Below, piece by piece: positions 1-7,445 of a stretch of 11,863 nt of DNA (positions are counted from its first letter, which is position 1; the number at the start of each line of letters is the position of its first letter). Source of the DNA: an uncultured Planctomycetaceae bacterium (GTDB lineage Bacteria; Planctomycetota; Planctomycetia; Planctomycetales; Planctomycetaceae); the NCBI GenBank assembly GCA_903898975.1, contig CAIUHT010001206.1:1-11863 (forward strand). Reading direction: 5' to 3'. The notes beneath the pieces are model-generated. The model was not told where the DNA came from, searched no databases, and was given only the letters and a program-made list of their open reading frames with translations. The translations under genes were made by a program, and so were the position numbers.

Positions 1-268
1 GCTGAACAACCTCCGCAGCAAGACGGCGATCAACCAGATCGTCGGTCGCATCCCTGACGGGTTCCGGCCAATTCATGCCCAGAGCCAGGTCACCTCGGAC
101 AACGACTTCCGCCTCCTGCGGGTGGATGTCGAATCCCGAAAGACCGCCGACCTGTCACTCCGGCAAGCCAAGTCCACCGATGGCCTCTCTTCCACCTCGA
201 CCTCGCTGGTCTGGTTGACCAACGACGACTGGCCCAGCCGGTTGCCCGGCAAAGAGTACGACCGGTAA
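1..268 (+). CDS. C-terminal part of an unrecognised protein
   Basis: An open frame enters from the left edge (first full codon at base 2) and ends at the TAA at 266-268, giving 88 visible residues. The segment is polar, rich in Ser, Asp and Arg, with no membrane segment and no motif I recognise. It ends with a short stretch containing VWLTNDDWPSRLPGKEYDR. The frame is supported as a real gene end because a strong Rho-independent terminator follows 53 bp after the stop. The next gene on the same strand begins only beyond that terminator, so the two are probably separate transcripts. Function cannot be assigned from this fragment; the missing N-terminal part would be needed. Confidence 0.62.
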   Translation, partial: LNNLRSKTAINQIVGRIPDGFRPIHAQSQVTSDNDFRLLRVDVESRKTADLSLRQAKSTDGLSSTSTSLVWLTNDDWPSRLPGKEYDR

Positions 269-295
269 CCAGCCGGTTCGAAATTTCAGAACTTG

Positions 296-314
296 AGGCA
301 GCCGCACGCTGCCT
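296..314 (+). other. Small hairpin upstream of the terminator
   Basis: AGGCAGC (296-302) and GCTGCCT (308-314) are perfect inverted repeats around a 5-nt loop. The hairpin sits 7 bp before the main terminator stem and has no U-tract of its own. It may help stabilise the 3' end of the upstream mRNA or may be incidental. Confidence 0.4.
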
Positions 315-321
315 GAGCACT

Positions 322-364
322 CCGGCCCCGGGCAGGCAGTTCCTGTCCGGGGCCGGTTTTTTTT
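322..364 (+). terminator. Rho-independent terminator
   Basis: A perfect 10-bp GC stem, CCGGCCCCGG (322-331) with CCGGGGCCGG (347-356), extends inward by one G-U pair and four further pairs (332-336 with 342-346) to a 5-nt loop. Eight consecutive T follow (357-364). This is the classical intrinsic terminator form. It closes the gene ending at 268 and separates it from the acetyltransferase genes downstream. Confidence 0.93.
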
Positions 365-411
365 GAGCTCGGCGCGCCGCTTGGGCGGCGGTGCGTGGCG
401 GTGAACCGACC

Positions 412-440
412 TTTACAAACTGGAGAGGTTAGGGTACCTA
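412..440 (+). promoter_or_regulatory. Weak candidate sigma-70-like promoter
   Basis: TTTACA (412-417) matches the -35 consensus at five of six bases. A 17-bp spacer leads to TACCTA (435-440), a poor -10 element. The position is sensible: just after the terminator and about 70 bp before the MBOAT start. The -10 match is weak, so this is a candidate only. Confidence 0.22.
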
Positions 441-490
441 GCCCGGTTAATTCGCTCTGGCCCGGGCTGCGCGTGCACAGGGGCCACACC

Positions 491-498
491 AGGGAGGG
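491..498 (+). promoter_or_regulatory. Purine-rich ribosome binding site of the MBOAT gene
   Basis: AGGGAGGG lies 11 nt before the ATG at 510. The spacing is a little long. The site would overlap or abut an alternative in-frame GTG at 498, so it favours the ATG at 510 as the real start. Confidence 0.45.
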
Positions 499-509
499 TG
501 TGTCGCGGC

Positions 510-1934
510 ATGCTGTTCTGTTCGCTCGAGTTTCTGCCGTTTTTCGCGGTGGTGTTCAGCCTGTATTGGCTGCTCCCCTGGAATCGCGCCCGCGTGGCCC
601 TGCTGCTGCTGGCAAGTTTCTGGTTCTACTCGTGCTGGAACCACTGGCTCGCCCTGCTGATTGTTGCCTCGACTACGCTCGACTTCGCCATCGGCCTGGG
701 ACTCGAGCGATCCTCGCGCACGACCGTTCGCCGGGCACTGCTGCTGACCAGTCTCGGCTTCAACCTGGGGCTGCTGGCCTACTTCAAATACGTCAATTTC
801 TTTCTCGATTCCCTGCAGCAGACCCTGCAACTGGCCGGCTGGCAGACCGCGTGGCCCACGCTGCAGGTGCTGCTGCCCGTGGGGATCTCGTTCTACACCT
901 TCGAGGCGATCAGTTACTCGGTCGATGTGTACCGGGGTCGCGTGAAGGCCGAACGCAACCTCGCGCACTTTCTGCTGTTCATCCTGTTCTTTCCCCACCT
1001 GGTCGCCGGTCCCATCGTCCGGGCCCGCGACTTTCTGCCCCAGGTGGCCCGCCCCAAGCGCTGGAGCTGGCTGAGGGCCCAGTGGGGTGCCGAACTGTTC
1101 CTGCTGGGGCTTGTCAAGAAACTGCTCATCGCCGACCGCATGGCCCTGCTGGCCGACCCGGTCTTCGCCCATCCCGAACAGTACGGGACCGGGGCGGCGT
1201 GGCTGGGAGTGCTGGCCTACACGGTGCAGATCTACGGCGATTTCTCGGGCTACAGCGACATGGCCATCGGCCTGGCCCACCTGCTGGGGTACCGGCTCGG
1301 AATCAATTTCCGCCGGCCCTACCTGGCCCAATCGATGGGCGAATTCTGGCACCGCTGGCACATCTCGCTCTCAACGTGGCTGCGCGACTACGTTTACATC
1401 CCGCTGGGAGGCAGTCGGGGTACCGCGGCCCAGACCGAAAGCAACCTGCTCATCACCATGGGGCTCGGGGGACTTTGGCACGGGGCCAGTTGGCCCTTCG
1501 TGCTGTGGGGCCTGCTGCAGGGGGGACTGCTCATCGCCGACCGCCGGCTTCGGAACGCGACAGCCAACCGCCCGGCATGGCAGAGTTTTTTCGCCAGCCC
1601 GTTCGGTCGCATCACCAGCACGTTGACCGTCCTGATCTGCGTGTCGCTGGGCTGGGTGCTGTTTCGGGCCCCCAACCTGGCAATCGCCGGAGAACTCTAT
1701 CGTCGGCTGCTGTGGCCAGTGGCGGGTCGAGGGCTGCATCAGCCCCTGGTTGGCTACGCGCTATTGCTGGCCGCATTGGTGGTGGGGCATTGGTTCACGG
1801 AACGCCCGGGCTGGCAACGCGGCTGGAATCGGCTTCCCGCCGGGGTGCTGGCGGCGGGATACGCCGTGGCGGCCCTGCTCGCCGGCAGCCTGGGCCCCAA
1901 CGTCGAGCAGGGATTCATCTACTTCCAGTTCTGA
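510..1934 (+). CDS. MBOAT family O-acyltransferase, AlgI-like
   Basis: A 474-residue integral membrane protein of the MBOAT family. AlgI/DltB/PatA-type members carry acetyl or other acyl groups across the membrane for O-acylation of extracellular polymers. The start MLFCSLEFLPFF is typical of AlgI-like proteins. Many hydrophobic segments cover the whole length. The family core is intact: GDFSGYSDMAIG from residue 243, the NFRRPY...EFWHRWHISLSTWLRDYVYIPLGG block (EFWHRWH at 278-284), and GLGGLWHGASW with the invariant His at 324. The length matches the family (about 460-520). An in-frame GTG at 498 would add four residues, but ATG 510 fits the family and the purine-rich site. A gene for an SGNH-fold partner follows 91 bp downstream on the same strand, the usual arrangement for polysaccharide O-acetylation. 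The polymer is unknown because no glycosyltransferase or polymerase gene is in view. DltB is less likely, as no dltA/C/D-like genes are present. Confidence 0.93.
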   Translation: MLFCSLEFLPFFAVVFSLYWLLPWNRARVALLLLASFWFYSCWNHWLALLIVASTTLDFAIGLGLERSSRTTVRRALLLTSLGFNLGLLAYFKYVNFFLDSLQQTLQLAGWQTAWPTLQVLLPVGISFYTFEAISYSVDVYRGRVKAERNLAHFLLFILFFPHLVAGPIVRARDFLPQVARPKRWSWLRAQWGAELFLLGLVKKLLIADRMALLADPVFAHPEQYGTGAAWLGVLAYTVQIYGDFSGYSDMAIGLAHLLGYRLGINFRRPYLAQSMGEFWHRWHISLSTWLRDYVYIPLGGSRGTAAQTESNLLITMGLGGLWHGASWPFVLWGLLQGGLLIADRRLRNATANRPAWQSFFASPFGRITSTLTVLICVSLGWVLFRAPNLAIAGELYRRLLWPVAGRGLHQPLVGYALLLAALVVGHWFTERPGWQRGWNRLPAGVLAAGYAVAALLAGSLGPNVEQGFIYFQF

Positions 1935-2025
1935 GCGTCACACCGTTCCAACACTCGCGGCACGGTAATCGTCGCCCACAGCCACCACCGGCTGGTGTCC
2001 TCTCCTTCCCGCTGACTGCGACCCC

Positions 2026-3276
2026 ATGGCCTACGAACAACCGCTGGTGGAATCGCCCGCATCGGCCCCCGCGACTGACCCTGTTTGTGACGCGACTGCA
2101 GCCCCCGCTGTTGTCCCGACAGCGCGCGCCGTCACGGGTGAGTTTCGGTCACGCCGCCAGTCGTTGCAGAAGCGGGCCCGCCTGGCCGTGGGTGGCGGAG
2201 CCGCCCTGTTGCTGCTGTTCCACACCGTCGGCCTGCTGTGGATCGAATGGCGTCGCCCCGATCTGGCCGACCCCGAATTCGGACTTCGGCTGCGGGCCTG
2301 GCAGCGAATGGCGACCGAGGCACGCCAAGTGCCAACGCTGGCAGTTGTCGGCTCTTCCCGGTTCGCGTGCGGGATCGACACCGAGACCCTGTCGCAGCCA
2401 CCATCCGAGGAACAGGCCGCGATTCCCGCCACCAATCTCTCGCTTGCGGGAGGCACGGCGGTCTGGCAGCACATCGTGCTGCGGCGTCTGACGGCGTATG
2501 GTCCGAAACCTCGCCGCGTGCTGCTGGAACTCTTTCCGCACTCGCTCTTGGGAGGCGAAGCGGAGGTCCTCTGTGCCGACCATGAGCTTCCCACACATCG
2601 CCTGCGTTACATCGATCTGGCGGTGCTTCAGGAGCTTCTTCCCGAGCAGGCGGCAGGGCAGCGAGCGCACTGGTGGCGCCGCAATGGGCTGTTTCCACTG
2701 AAAACACACGGGGTCGCGTTTTGGAATGGCGTGTTCCCACTCTTCGAAACCGACGACCTCTTTCTGCGGACCGAGCACTGGCGTCGCCGCCTCAAACCGA
2801 CGGGGTTTGGCCCCTGGGGAGTCCCGCGGCCAACCGCCGAGCAGCGGGCCGCGGCGTGGCAGGTGGCCGAGGCGCAATACCGGAGTTCGCTGCGCGATGG
2901 GGCACTCGACTCTCGCGTCATCGACATCTATCGGCAGACGCTGGCGTGGTGCCAGGCGAACGGGATTGAGATCGCCGCCTGGGTGTTGATGCCCGAAAGT
3001 CCCAGGTTTCAGACACTCTACTCTCCGCGGAACCGGCAAGCGATTGGGCAGGTCGCTGAGCAACTGAGCCGAGAGTCGCGGAAGCCGGTTGTGGATGCCC
3101 GTGACTGGATTCCCGACGAAGAAGCATTCGCCGACGGGCATCACCTGCTGCCCGCCGCCGCCCGGGAGTTCACCCTGCGACTGGCCGAGTCGTTGCACTG
3201 GCCCGAAAAGCGGCCCGACGACACCCTGCCGGGCTCCCCCAATCACAACACCACTTCCGACACCCTCGCGAACTGA
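2026..3276 (+). CDS. Membrane-anchored SGNH-fold protein, AlgX/AlgJ-like partner
   Basis: A 416-residue protein with a polar Ala/Pro-rich N-terminal tail (about 1-50), one membrane segment (about 55-73, rich in Leu/Ala/Gly) and a large domain that is probably extracytoplasmic. The domain begins with LAVVGSSRF, where Ser111 lies at the place of the GDS nucleophile of SGNH hydrolases. It ends with DGHHLLPAAAREF, giving a DxxH pair (Asp370, His373). NLSLAGG (from 137) resembles the block II Gly region. Such proteins accompany MBOAT acyltransferases and are thought to move the acyl group onto the polymer, as AlgJ and AlgX do for alginate; the exact role here is inferred from that. It lies 91 bp after the MBOAT gene with no terminator between them, so co-transcription is likely. 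ATG 2026 has no good Shine-Dalgarno site. The C-terminal 25 residues are polar and probably disordered. Confidence 0.82.
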   Translation: MAYEQPLVESPASAPATDPVCDATAAPAVVPTARAVTGEFRSRRQSLQKRARLAVGGGAALLLLFHTVGLLWIEWRRPDLADPEFGLRLRAWQRMATEARQVPTLAVVGSSRFACGIDTETLSQPPSEEQAAIPATNLSLAGGTAVWQHIVLRRLTAYGPKPRRVLLELFPHSLLGGEAEVLCADHELPTHRLRYIDLAVLQELLPEQAAGQRAHWWRRNGLFPLKTHGVAFWNGVFPLFETDDLFLRTEHWRRRLKPTGFGPWGVPRPTAEQRAAAWQVAEAQYRSSLRDGALDSRVIDIYRQTLAWCQANGIEIAAWVLMPESPRFQTLYSPRNRQAIGQVAEQLSRESRKPVVDARDWIPDEEAFADGHHLLPAAAREFTLRLAESLHWPEKRPDDTLPGSPNHNTTSDTLAN

Positions 3277-3306
3277 GGAATACCCTGGCCCGGTCTCCGG
3301 TTGGCT

Positions 3307-3322
3307 CGCTCGGAAACGAGCG
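3307..3322. repeat. GAAA-loop hairpin
   Basis: CGCTCG (3307-3312) and CGAGCG (3317-3322) form a perfect 6-bp stem closed by a GAAA tetraloop, a very stable GNRA fold if transcribed in the + direction. It lies 30 bp after the SGNH gene stop. There is no T-run after it, so it is not a standard terminator. It may be an mRNA 3' end stabiliser or part of a dispersed palindromic repeat. Confidence 0.4.
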
Positions 3323-3728
3323 CAGCAGCGACCACGTTGCCACACCAAGGTCGCAACCACGCAGGCTCGCCTCGCCCCTGTTCGCCACGCTCCGCATCGC
3401 TGATGAGCTGCCATATGCACCGGGAGTGCCCCCCTGGCCACATCAGCCATCACCTGGGCCATCCTGTCCTCCAGCAGACGCTTCGCCAGCAGCTGCCCCT
3501 CCGTCTCCCCGGGGATGACGCGTGCGGCTCCTGGCACGTCGAGCAAGCACGCAAGGCCGAGACGATCTCAATGGCCAACGTCATGGATCGCCGGACGACA
3601 GGGATCTTGAGCGGTGATCATGCCCGGCGACCGGTGGCTGTCCGAGAGGCGGCGCGTCTCTGCGCGAACAGGCCACCCTCGGCGATCGGAGTTTCCTGGA
3701 CCGGACACCGGCGGACTTCCTCGGCTGC

Positions 3729-3767
3729 CCGCCAACGCTGGCGGCGGTACACTCGCAGAGGTCTGCG
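3729..3767 (+). promoter_or_regulatory. Two dyads and a -10-like element upstream of the CDF gene
   Basis: CCGCCA-ACGC-TGGCGG (3729-3744) is a perfect 6-bp dyad. CGCAGA-GG-TCTGCG (3754-3767) is a second perfect 6-2-6 dyad ending 25 bp before the ATG at 3793. Between them lies TACACT (3748-3753), matching four of six bases of a -10 hexamer; no good -35 is seen. A compact dyad next to a possible -10 is what one would expect of a repressor or metal-sensor operator, but no regulator gene is adjacent. Function is inference. Confidence 0.3.
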
Positions 3768-3792
3768 GGTCTTACTTCAGAGTCACGGTGCC

Positions 3793-4710
3793 ATGAGCCA
3801 ACACGAGGACGAATCGCTGGGAGAACGTTCCGCCCAGCTGGGAGTGCTGGTGAACGCGGCACTGGTCGCGGTCAAGCTGGTCGCGGGAGTGGTCGGAAAC
3901 TCGTACGCCCTGGTGGCCGATGCAGTCGAATCGACCGCCGATATTTTTTCGTCACTGGTTGTCCTGGGAGGACTCCGGTTGGCACGCCGCGAAGCCGATG
4001 AAGAATTCCCCTTCGGCTATGGACGGGCCGAGACCCTCGCCGCGGCAGTGGTGGCCCTGATGCTGATTGGCACCGCCATCGGCATTGCGGTTGAGGCGGT
4101 GCGGGAGATCAACACGCCGCATCACGCCCCCGCGGCCTGGACCCTGCTGGTGCTGGTCCTGGTGATGGGGGTGAAGTGGGCCATCGCCCGGCACGTGGCC
4201 CGCGCCGGCCGGCAGATCGACAGCCGGGCCGTTCAGGCCGATGCCTGGCACCATTTGGGCGATGCCGTCACCTCGGCGGCGGCGTTCATCGGCATCTCGG
4301 TCGCCCTGTGGAAGGGGCCGGGATGGGAGCCCGCCGATGATTACGCCGCCCTGTTCGCATCGGCGATCATCCTGCTGAACGGCGCATTGATGCTCCGGGG
4401 AGCGCTGCTCGACCTGATGGACCGCCGTCCCGAGGCCGAACTCGAGCAGCGGGTCCGCGCCGTGGCCGGGGCGGTTCCCGGTGTCCGCGCGATCGAAAAA
4501 CTCCGAATGCGCCGCTCAGGGCTGAAACACTTTGTGGACATCCATGTGCAGGCCGACGGAACACTGCCGCTCGAAGAAGCCCACAGGCTGGGAGGCCGGG
4601 TCAAGGGAACCCTGCAGCGCGAACTCTCTGCCGTGGGGGGCGTGCTGGTACACATGGAGCCGTACCTCGCAGAGTCGGTTGGCGCCGCAGAGGCGCCCCC
4701 GCGGAGTTGA
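3793..4710 (+). CDS. Cation diffusion facilitator (CDF) metal exporter
   Basis: A 305-residue CDF family transporter, usual length about 300. These dimeric inner-membrane antiporters export divalent metals (Zn, Fe, Co, Cd or Mn) in exchange for protons. Six membrane segments fit the hydrophobic pattern between about residues 15 and 205. TM2 carries ADAVESTAD, with E46 and D50 in the metal-site positions; TM5 carries ADAWHHLGD, with H153 and D157. FPFGYGRAETLAA (72-84) is the conserved TM2-TM3 loop. The cytoplasmic domain (about 212-292) has the VPGV...LKHFVDIHVQAD pattern and ends near HMEPYL. The frame is open far upstream (to 3301), but homology begins only at MSQHEDESLGERS, so ATG 3793 is chosen; it has no clear Shine-Dalgarno site. 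The TM2 ExxxD rather than HxxxD or DxxxD makes the metal uncertain. It stands alone on its strand and converges with the VIT-VWA gene. Confidence 0.92.
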   Translation: MSQHEDESLGERSAQLGVLVNAALVAVKLVAGVVGNSYALVADAVESTADIFSSLVVLGGLRLARREADEEFPFGYGRAETLAAAVVALMLIGTAIGIAVEAVREINTPHHAPAAWTLLVLVLVMGVKWAIARHVARAGRQIDSRAVQADAWHHLGDAVTSAAAFIGISVALWKGPGWEPADDYAALFASAIILLNGALMLRGALLDLMDRRPEAELEQRVRAVAGAVPGVRAIEKLRMRRSGLKHFVDIHVQADGTLPLEEAHRLGGRVKGTLQRELSAVGGVLVHMEPYLAESVGAAEAPPRS

Positions 4711-4859
4711 GCCGAGGCGAAGTGACACGTTGTGCTGCGCTGCGAAACACCGCCCGCCGCGCAGGTCGGTGGCAATGACACACCGGGCCACTCACCAGAC
4801 ACAGCCACTGTGTGGCCCCGGCTGGCTGGCGGGCTGGCTCTGTCAACTCATCGGAAGCG

Positions 4860-4885
4860 GCCCTGCCAAGATGGCTCCGCAGGGC
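4860..4885. terminator. Hairpin between convergent genes, possible terminator
   Basis: GCCCTGC (4860-4866) and GCAGGGC (4879-4885) are perfect 7-bp inverted repeats with a 12-nt loop, 9 bp beyond the stop of the - strand gene ending at 4895. Neither strand has a T-run after it, so it is not a canonical intrinsic terminator. A shorter hairpin, GCCAC-TGT-GTGGC, lies at 4804-4816. The rest of 4711-4894 holds only GGCT-rich simple sequence (4819-4840). Confidence 0.3.
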
Positions 4886-4894
4886 GAGTGCCGG

Positions 4895-7234
4895 CTACTC
4901 ATCGGCCGCTGGCTCAACCAGCCAGGTCTCGTCACCGAGGTTCACCAGCACCGACTCGGTGGCGGTGAACGCCAGGTAGCGACCCCAGCGGCCATTGTCT
5001 TGAGCCGCGAGGTCGAAATGCTCGGGAGAGAACTGCCGGACCTTTCTGGCCTTCGCCACCTGCTCGTCCGTCACGGTCGAATCGCGCCACACCCCCTGCT
5101 TGCGGAAGAAGGTCTTCCCCCCCACGGTCTGCACCGAGGTGGCCACCCAGGCCTTGCCGTTCACATCGACCGCGAGCGTGCCCCGCCCCGCGTTCTTCAT
5201 CAACTGCTGGGCCACCTCCCGTTTTTGCTCCCCACCCAGCCCGGCAGCCGCACCCGTCCCCGCCCCCCCCGCCGGGGCCGCCGTCGAACGCTGCAGATTC
5301 CCCTTGAAGGCCCGCTGCTCGACTCCCGACTCTCCCGATTCCCGCCGCAGTCCCTCCTCCAGCCGCTTCAACGTCTCCCGCCGATTGACTACCGACGCCC
5401 CCAGGGCCGTGACCTCCTCCGCCAGGAACGACGTATAGGGCGTCAGAATTCCATGCCGTTGCGACAACTGCACCAATTCATCAATCAACTCGGGATTCCG
5501 CCCCTCCAGGTCGAGCTGCTCGATCAACTCACCAATCCGCCGTGTCGCCCACAGCCGCTCCACGAAGATGAGTGAGTCATCGGTCGACTGCGCCACCAAT
5601 TCCCCCTCGGCGTCCAGGGCAACCCGCTCGGCCCCGCGCACTCCCGACAGCGTCACCCGCACCTTGCCCGGCTGCCGGTATCGCCCCACATACACCAGCT
5701 GCTCGCCGCGATAGAGATCGGTCAACTGCTTCGGGTACGTCCGGTTCACCACCTCGGCCCCGGGCGGCAACGCGGGCTCCAGCCTCCACTGCAGCTGCAG
5801 GTCGGTCAGCAGGGGCGACCCAATCCGGTTGTACAGCGTGGCGATTCCCGCCTCAATGTTCTCGTTGGGCCGCACGTAACTGGAGGCTCCGCGATGATCG
5901 GTGGCCAACCGGTCCAGCAGTCGCGCATTGACATCAAAGCCCACGCCAAACGGAAACAGCCGCGCCCGCACCTGGTTCCCCTGTCGGGCGTTCTGCGCGA
6001 TCTTCAGTTCCTGCACCTCTCCCACCGTCGGGAGACCATCCGTCAGAAAGACCACAAACGTGGGGCGCTTGGGGTCGGTAGCCAGCCGGAAGGCCTCCTT
6101 CAACGCCCCGTCAATGGCTGTCCCCCCGCCCGCATAGAGCCCATCGACCCACTGCAGGGCCGCCTCCATCGATGCAGCATCCCCGACCTGCAGTTCCGGT
6201 CGAAACAGCGTCACCTGGCTCTCGTAGGCGATGATGTTGAACGTATCCATCGGCCTGAGCTGTCGCACCAGGAACCGCAGCCCGTCGCGGGCCTGTTCCA
6301 TCTTCGCTCCGCTCATACTCCCCGATTTATCAACCACAAACAGCAGGGTCCGGGCGATGGGAGGCTCGGGCGCCCCTCCCTCGGCGGGGCTGGCCAGCAG
6401 CAGAAAGGTCCCCTCCTCGGCCCCGTTTCGCCGATGACTCAGCAATCGCACCCCCGCCGCCTTGGTGTCCCCCCCAAACAGCAGGTGGAAGTCGTCGGGC
6501 TGAAAACTCTCCTGCAGCTTCAACTGGCAGACCGCATGCCGGGGATCGGGCCGCGAGATCTCGAGCGTGTGCGACGGACTGTACAGCGCCTGCAACGGCT
6601 CGGGGCTTTCCACCCGCACCGTGACCTGCAACCGCTGAATGGGTCGACCACTGTGTCGGGTGTTCCCCAAGGGGAGGCGAAAACTGACCAGCCCCTGCTC
6701 TCTCTTCAGCAGTTGCGTGTAACGGATCTGCACCGTCCGCTTGCCCCCCGGGGGGATGGGGAACACGCTCGTCTGATACAGCCCCTGCCCCACGTACTCA
6801 AGCAACGCCGGATCGCGGTGCCGACGAACAATCTCTTCGTAGATCCGGCGGGCCTCCTCCCGTCGATGCAACTTCCCGATCAGCTCCTGGTTGTCGACCA
6901 TCAGCGTCAGGTCGCTGATCGCCGCCTCATCGGGCAGCGGAAAGACAAACACCGCTTCCATTGGGGTGGAACCGGTGTTCTCGAAGACCTGTTGAACCTG
7001 CACCTTCGCCCCCTGGTCGACCACCGCCGCCTCGACATCCACCGAGCTGATGCGATATTGGGGGACAGGCAGTGGGCGGGGAGTGGGTGGAATGGGCCGC
7101 GGAATCGTCGGGGGAAGTCTCTGGTCAACCAGCACCACCTGCGCCTCCAGCCCGGTCGGCGCTGCCCCAAATCCCGCGAACCGACCCGCCAGCAGTACCA
7201 GCCTGGTCCAGCCAATCACACTGTCTCGCCACAT
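4895..7234 (-). CDS. VIT and von Willebrand factor A domain protein, probably exported
   Basis: A 779-residue protein with the domain order of inter-alpha-trypsin-inhibitor heavy chains and many planctomycete surface proteins. The N-terminus is weakly hydrophobic with a possible signal peptide (about 1-32, broken by Arg18). A Pro-rich linker (40-58) leads to a VIT domain (about 58-175) with QVFENTGSTPMEAVFVFPLP and RREEARRIYEE. A VWA domain (about 296-470) has a complete MIDAS site: D302-x-S304-x-S306, T372 and D399. A helical region, an Ala/Gly linker (650-668) and a C-terminal domain (about 684-779, with FFRKQGVWRD and RQFSPEHFDLA) follow. VIT-VWA proteins bind metal-dependent ligands; the ligand here is unknown. 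There is no LPxTG anchor or C-terminal membrane helix. The ATG at 7234 has a good GGAGG site. No obvious partner is adjacent. Confidence 0.9.
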   Translation of the reverse strand: MWRDSVIGWTRLVLLAGRFAGFGAAPTGLEAQVVLVDQRLPPTIPRPIPPTPRPLPVPQYRISSVDVEAAVVDQGAKVQVQQVFENTGSTPMEAVFVFPLPDEAAISDLTLMVDNQELIGKLHRREEARRIYEEIVRRHRDPALLEYVGQGLYQTSVFPIPPGGKRTVQIRYTQLLKREQGLVSFRLPLGNTRHSGRPIQRLQVTVRVESPEPLQALYSPSHTLEISRPDPRHAVCQLKLQESFQPDDFHLLFGGDTKAAGVRLLSHRRNGAEEGTFLLLASPAEGGAPEPPIARTLLFVVDKSGSMSGAKMEQARDGLRFLVRQLRPMDTFNIIAYESQVTLFRPELQVGDAASMEAALQWVDGLYAGGGTAIDGALKEAFRLATDPKRPTFVVFLTDGLPTVGEVQELKIAQNARQGNQVRARLFPFGVGFDVNARLLDRLATDHRGASSYVRPNENIEAGIATLYNRIGSPLLTDLQLQWRLEPALPPGAEVVNRTYPKQLTDLYRGEQLVYVGRYRQPGKVRVTLSGVRGAERVALDAEGELVAQSTDDSLIFVERLWATRRIGELIEQLDLEGRNPELIDELVQLSQRHGILTPYTSFLAEEVTALGASVVNRRETLKRLEEGLRRESGESGVEQRAFKGNLQRSTAAPAGGAGTGAAAGLGGEQKREVAQQLMKNAGRGTLAVDVNGKAWVATSVQTVGGKTFFRKQGVWRDSTVTDEQVAKARKVRQFSPEHFDLAAQDNGRWGRYLAFTATESVLVNLGDETWLVEPAADE

Positions 7235-7239
7235 GGAAG

Positions 7240-7244
7240 CCTCC
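7240..7244 (-). promoter_or_regulatory. Strong Shine-Dalgarno site of the VIT-VWA gene
   Basis: On the - strand GGAGG precedes the ATG at 7234 by 5 nt. It is the best ribosome binding site in the window and fixes the start of this gene. Confidence 0.75.
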
Positions 7245-7445
7245 CGCAGCCTGTGCTGATTCGAAACCTGGCCCGTTCACACCGCAGAACAGCCTGACAG
7301 GGCTGTCCCGCCCCCCTCCTCCCAGATGGACGTTCTCGCCGCAGCCTGAGTTCCCGATTTTTCAAGACTCAAGACAGCCCCGGCGAATTCTGTCCCCACG
7401 CCTGGTCGCTGGCTCACACAACCAACCGCCGCCTGCGATTCCCGG

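Larger units (their letters stand above)
3277..3792. other. 516-bp intergenic stretch without a convincing gene
   Basis: The frame of the downstream CDF gene stays open back to a TTG at 3301, but the translated 164 residues are low-complexity (His/Arg/Ser/Pro) and unlike any family I know. On the - strand a frame from 3546 gives about 50 protein-like residues (MLDVPGAARVIPGETEG at the start, then a Leu/Ala/Arg-rich helical stretch to about 3397) before turning Cys/Arg-rich. That could be a gene remnant or chance. The stretch also holds a GAAA-loop hairpin (3307-3322), a 6-bp inverted repeat with a 29-nt loop (3589-3594 with 3624-3629), and two tight dyads just upstream of the CDF gene. Confidence 0.5.

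Noticed and set aside
1982..1998. CACCA/TGGTG hairpin between the MBOAT and SGNH genes as a terminator
   Set aside because: Only 5 bp of stem and no T-tract; the two genes are more likely co-transcribed.
395..2491. A 698-codon open frame on the + strand across the MBOAT gene and into the SGNH gene
   Set aside because: It is out of frame with two well-supported families, its product is Arg/Pro/Ala-rich without motifs, and GC-rich third positions make such shadow frames common.
2149..3546. A 465-codon - strand frame opposite the SGNH gene
   Set aside because: Most of it mirrors the SGNH coding sequence and has no recognisable domain; only its first 50 residues, in the gap, are kept as a finding.
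3301..3792. Upstream extension of the CDF gene by 164 codons from a TTG
   Set aside because: The CDF family begins at about MSQHEDESLGERS; the extension is low-complexity, has no family match that I recognise, and includes the two dyads.
4711..4894. Bidirectional intrinsic terminator between the CDF and VIT-VWA genes
   Set aside because: Hairpins exist but no T-run follows on either strand; kept only as a low-confidence feature.
5894..7297. A 467-codon + strand frame opposite the VIT-VWA gene
   Set aside because: The VIT-VWA reading has full MIDAS residues and a strong ribosome site; the opposite frame is His/Arg/Gln-rich shadow sequence.
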